Below are positions 59,907 through 64,000 of a stretch of DNA of 64,000 nucleotides, one piece after another; the stretch's first letter is position 1, and every line of letters starts with the position of its first letter. The stretch is from Centroberyx gerrardi. Taxonomy: Eukaryota; Chordata; Actinopteri; Beryciformes; Berycidae. The notes beneath the pieces were generated by a model that saw nothing but the letters and a program-made list of their open reading frames with translations, ran no database searches and was not told where the DNA came from. The translations under genes were made by a program, and so were the position numbers. The stretch covers positions 6,189,852 to 6,253,851 of the forward strand of contig NC_136005.1 of NCBI RefSeq assembly GCF_048128805.1, given 5' to 3'.

Positions 59907-62900
59907 TGGGGTCAGGGGGTCAAAGGTCAACCGAGGGTGTGGTCAGTTCACTTGCAATTCACTGGGTCTCTAAAATTAAAATGAAACTGCAATTTGTAGA
60001 AGTAAAAGTCACTCCAAACCTCCACCATCACTGAACTATTCTCCAACTTGCAAAGCTGCAGCCTCCGTAACAGTTCATGTTTGTTAAAAAAGATTTGACA
60101 TTTGTCTTCCGGGTTTAATTTCAAACAAAAAAGCATGTGAAATAGCACATTAATGCTGGAAATCGGACCTTCCCACCAGCACATGAATGCAGTATAAGAA
60201 ATATGACACAAAAAAAATTTTGATAATCATCTAATGGCAGATATTCCAAATCCAAATCATCACCAAAATCGAACCGACTGATCCCTGGGACAAGAGAGAT
60301 CTGTCCACCAACTTTCAGCCAAATCACTTTGTTACTTTTTGAGATATCTTTCTAACAAACAGAAAAACAATCAGATAGAAACATAAACATAAACATAACC
60401 TCCGTCCAACTTACAAATGTAAAGCTATGTATAACTATAAAAACTATATGTAAGGGACAGTTTACAGAGAGCCAGAGAGAAAATAAATCCCATCAGTCCA
60501 GTCACCCTGAAGCTGCTTATTTTGCAATAATGATCAGCTCCCTGTACATTATCCTGCTTACTACACAGAAATATTAATTCTAAATTATTATAAGGTTCCA
60601 ACAAACAGTCCAGCAGGACTCAAACCAAGCAGTGACGTCTTTCTGCCACAAGGTGTCACTAGTTAACTTGATTAGAAACTCAACTGGACCTGTTGACTCC
60701 AGACTGATGACTAGAAGTGAAACAGCAATCTGTTATTCAGAAATGACAGACTTCAGACTGTCTTCATTGGCCAATCAGAATTGAGTATTCAGTAAAGCTG
60801 CATATGTAACAAGCAATTGTTGGCAGGTTGGCAATAGTTGCATTTTCAAATACAAAACTGTCTGGGTGCAACTTATTGAAGGACTAAAACATGAGGGAGA
60901 GGGAGGTGGATTAGTGAGGTAAAATACTGCACAGGTACAATCATGACAAATTAACACATGAATGAAAATCAAGGGGAGAAATTTCCTATTATTTATTTTA
61001 TTTATTTTTAGATGAGAAATGTATTAAATATCTGAGGGGCCACATTCCACCTCAGTTTCTATGGGCATGATATTAACGGATTAGATGCAACAACCCAAGA
61101 AGAAAAAAACAAGATGATTTTCTTTTTTTTTTTTTTTGGCTTTTTCTGTTTGTTGAAGTGAACTGCCCGGTGAATTGAAAGTGAATTGATCCCACAGCTG
61201 ATGTGAACAGTCAGATATGTAGAGATCAGTCTGGTGAGGGGAGGAACAGAGTTGATGTCTGAGGCATTTTAATAATATGCAGGTGAAACACACTGGAATA
61301 AAGCAATTTAATATGTTACCAAACTGATTTAGAAGAACTTAAACCAACAGTTTATTCCTTTCTTATTGGGTTGACTAAAAGATAAATAAACTTTACAATA
61401 GGTCATTTCTTAGCTTAAGTCTTAACTATCTCTATGACTGTCTTATCTCTTAGTATGATGACTCGTCACCAATAAACTACCACTCAAATCTAGACTTAGA
61501 CTTATATATATCCATTTTGATTAAAAAAAAAAAGAAAAATCATTACCTTAATAATAATTCAAAATCTCTAAAATATAGCAGATTCAGTCTGTTAAAGTGC
61601 TGCCGTTTTGTCAGCCAAGGATTTACTTCTTATCCTTTAAAAAGTACCATCATCAGTTTTTTATACCGTGCTCTCAATCATTTTTTAGTATAGGTGTCAC
61701 TTTTTTTAATTGGTGGATTTGGAGTACAGCTCTTCAGTTCATCACATACTTCACACACTGTAACTGCAGTGCGCTCGACTCTCTGACTCCTGTCCTCATT
61801 ATCCGCTCTGTTAATTAGGACTAATTAGCCTGCACCTCCTCAGGATATCAAGTAATAAAACATGAAAAACTGTGATAAAACTTACATTTCGAGTCTCTCT
61901 CTCTCTGTGTGTGTGTGTGTGTGTGTGTGTGTACTGAGTTTTGTCTTCCTAATGACTCATTTTTTTCTATCTCATCATATTCTTCATCTCTCAAAACCAG
62001 GGTTGATGTCAGCTGATTTTTCCAATTCACTCATTTCAAGATGTAAAATGCATTTTAAGTATTTTGTTGACTTACAATAAGTGCAGCAGTTGAATGAGTT
62101 TCAGTATATTTCACCAACATTACAAGCAACCAGCAGCTAGTGAGGAGGTCAAGGGTCAGAGCCTTAGTGCCCTGACAGTAATATGAAAGGAATGCTGGGA
62201 GAAGTGTGAAGAAAAGAGCTGAGAGAAGGGAAATTTGTGATGACAGTGAATTAAAGAGTAGAGGAGGAAGACGGTTATAGAGACTTCCTGATGAGTTTTC
62301 TGTTTATGATGAAGGATGGGAGGTGGCTCAGCTCTTCTGACTGCTGCAGGAAGTATTTCACGGTGGAGCCTTCCTTCCTTCTACATTTTTTATAGATTGA
62401 ATAAAAGGGCATTTTTATAGCAAAAGGTTACCAGTGTCAATATTACACAAAATCCACTTCCTGAATTGAAACACACCCCTCCATGAAAACAAATGGCAGA
62501 TCGGAGTTTTAGATACGGAAACATTTCTTGGAGGAAGAAATAATCTTATTGGTTGAGTTTAACCCCCAGTGGGCGGAGCCAAAGAATCACAGTTTTTGCA
62601 AGTTAGCAAATTGGAAAACTTGAATAAAGGAACTCAAAACATAAAAAAATATAGGTGGCAATGGGAGCACTAGGCTTCATAATATTAGCTTCCTCCTCTC
62701 TTACCCCTTGTCTTTTTCACTGGATTTTATTTCGCCACAAAAATCTGTTTCTTTGGCTCCGCCCATTGAAGTTTAACTCAACCAATTAGATTATTTCTGC
62801 CTACGAGGAAATGTTTGTGTAACTAAAACTCCAATCTGCAACCAAACGCATCCCTGAAGCACACAAATCCAACGCAAACACATATCAACAGTCTGGCCAG
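59907..62900. other. Downstream of htr3-like D; repeats, no gene recognised
   Basis: Contains 3' UTR sequence, a repeat piece at 61575-61710 matching the sequence flanking the L1 insertion at 15800-16510, a GT tract at 61905-61932, and a palindromic MITE at 62490-62850. Confidence 0.5.
62490..62850. mobile_element. Palindromic MITE (same family as 10887-11430)
   Basis: The left arm GGCAGATCGGAGTTTTAGAT and GGGCGGAGCCAAAGAATCAC is inverted to the right arm CTTTGGCTCCGCCCATTGAAG and AACTAAAACTCCAATCTGC. Confidence 0.75.
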
Positions 62901-63098
62901 TCTTTTATTGTCAACATAATTACAGAACAAAGGCAAACGAACACAAATAATAATCGTAACAATAATCAATATTTATAATAGACATCTTTCTCTGTAGTGC
63001 ACTTTAAACCTCCGCACACCTCCATGTTAAAAAAAGGCAGTAAATGGACAAAGAATCCGCTAAGTTGAGGAGGCTTTCAGTAGGATCAAGTGGTCACT

Positions 63099-63146
63099 TC
63101 ATTCAGGGGCGCGAGCTGAGACTACAGTGTTTCCTTTAAAAGCAGC
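63099..63146 (-). CDS. Possible terminal exon of an unidentified minus-strand gene
   Basis: A TTTTTAACCAG acceptor is followed by 15 codons, AAFKGNTVVSARAPE, and TGA. An AATAAA on the minus strand at 62904-62909 gives a plausible 190-base 3' UTR. The protein was not recognised and 15 residues could arise by chance. The rest of the gene would lie beyond the right edge or in the last kilobase. Confidence 0.3.
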   Translation of the reverse strand, partial: AAFKGNTVVSARAPE

Positions 63147-63783
63147 CTGGTTAAAAAGAACAAAGAAATGGGTTGAGTTGCTGTCTCTGTAGCTGGAGGG
63201 CTGTTTGTGAAAGACTAGGGACGACGATACTTAAAACAGCGTCTCATGAGGGAGTGGTCACACAAAGCAAAGCCCCTATACAGTTTAAACATTGTTTAGT
63301 TTATGGTTGCTACACACAAATTTGTACTTATGACCAAAATCCAAGCCAAAATGTAGATTTTTGAAAGATATCCTGATGCCAAAATCAGTGGGTTACATGT
63401 TTTTGTTTCACAACTTTCTGTAACATATCACAAACCACAACTATTTTTTTTATCATTAATTAAGTATGAATGTCATATACGCAATTTAGGTTTTTTTTCC
63501 CCAACATATTCTTTGAAATAAAAGACGTCAAATAACATCTTTATAAATGAGGTGTCAGGCAGCTGGTTGGGGGATTAATCTCGCCACTTAGAGCCACTAG
63601 TGAGACACTTGAGATAAATCAGAAAGGGGAATTGTCTAAAGCCTCCGTGGCTGATTATGGCCTTTCTGTAATCGCAGCTAAAGATAAGCTGTGAGTGATA
63701 ACAGTGCATCAATAAAACCGATCAAGGTCTAGTCAGGTCTGTTGGAGGGGAAAAAACACCGTTCAAGATATGGAGGATTTCCG

Positions 63784-63826
63784 TCCAAATGGCGATGTAT
63801 GCAAAACGCATACATCGCCATTTGGA
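63784..63826. repeat. Perfect hairpin: 19-bp arms, 5-base loop
   Basis: TCCAAATGGCGATGTATGC, AAAAC, then its exact reverse complement GCATACATCGCCATTTGGA. Purpose unknown. Confidence 0.9.
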
Positions 63827-64000
63827 TTGGATTAATTCAGTTAATTCTATCCGTAAAACCAGAACTTCTTAATAAGCAAAGGTCAGAAGACATAATAGTA
63901 ACCCATAATATGCTTTGCTTTCAGGCAAGCAATCATGTAAGAGTAAGCCTAATTGTTTTTTTAAATGGTGGATCTCTCATTTTGGAAAGAAACTCTTCAT

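Overview
The window is nuclear DNA from a ray-finned (teleost) fish, probably percomorph-like. It has short phase-conserved exons separated by long AT-rich introns, many short non-autonomous DNA transposons of the hAT, Tc1/mariner and TTAA-target types, L1 and L2-like LINE pieces, tRNA-type SINEs, and abundant GATA, GT and CT microsatellites. No viral or LTR element was recognised with confidence. All exon models were built by hand from reading frame, splice sites and family knowledge. Phases were checked by arithmetic, but no database search was possible.

Layout. (1) 71-2310, minus strand: most of dynlt2b (formerly tctex1d2), a Tctex1-family dynein light chain. Its last exon lies beyond the left edge and its promoter carries an RFX X-box-like site. 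(2) About 4780-13260, plus strand: a tandem duplication of about 4 kb holding two two-exon receptor-transporting-protein-like (zf-3CxxC) genes. Each has a proximal promoter with two opposed consensus interferon-stimulated response elements. (3) About 14455-59906, plus strand: four consecutive Cys-loop ligand-gated channel genes of the 5-HT3 receptor family, called htr3-like A, B, C and D here. Each has nine or ten coding exons with the same intron phases. A, C and D can be assembled from start to stop (478, 479 and 486 codons); the start exon of B was not found. (4) 59907-64000: no recognised gene, only repeats, plus a possible 3' end of a minus-strand gene at 62904-63146.

Nested features. 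Intron 7 of htr3-like C contains a small cluster of tRNA-Leu genes and decayed copies, and a further defective copy lies downstream of that gene. The C intron 5 carries a hAT element nested within another hAT element, each with a perfect 8-bp target duplication, followed by a Tc1/mariner-type MITE. Gene A exon 7 begins directly after an almost 900-bp pyrimidine-only tract.

How the genes work together. The four receptor genes would encode subunits of pentameric cation channels and, being adjacent, could share regulation. All four keep the Cys-loop, the loop D tryptophan and a 5-HT3-like M2, but replace the loop B tryptophan with tyrosine and lack the arginine triplet that throttles conductance in 5-HT3A. 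Ligand and conductance may therefore differ from textbook 5-HT3A. The two RTP-like genes look like interferon-stimulated genes and are functionally separate from the receptors. Human RTP and HTR3C/D/E genes both lie on 3q27 and DYNLT2B on 3q29, so the linkage may be ancient.
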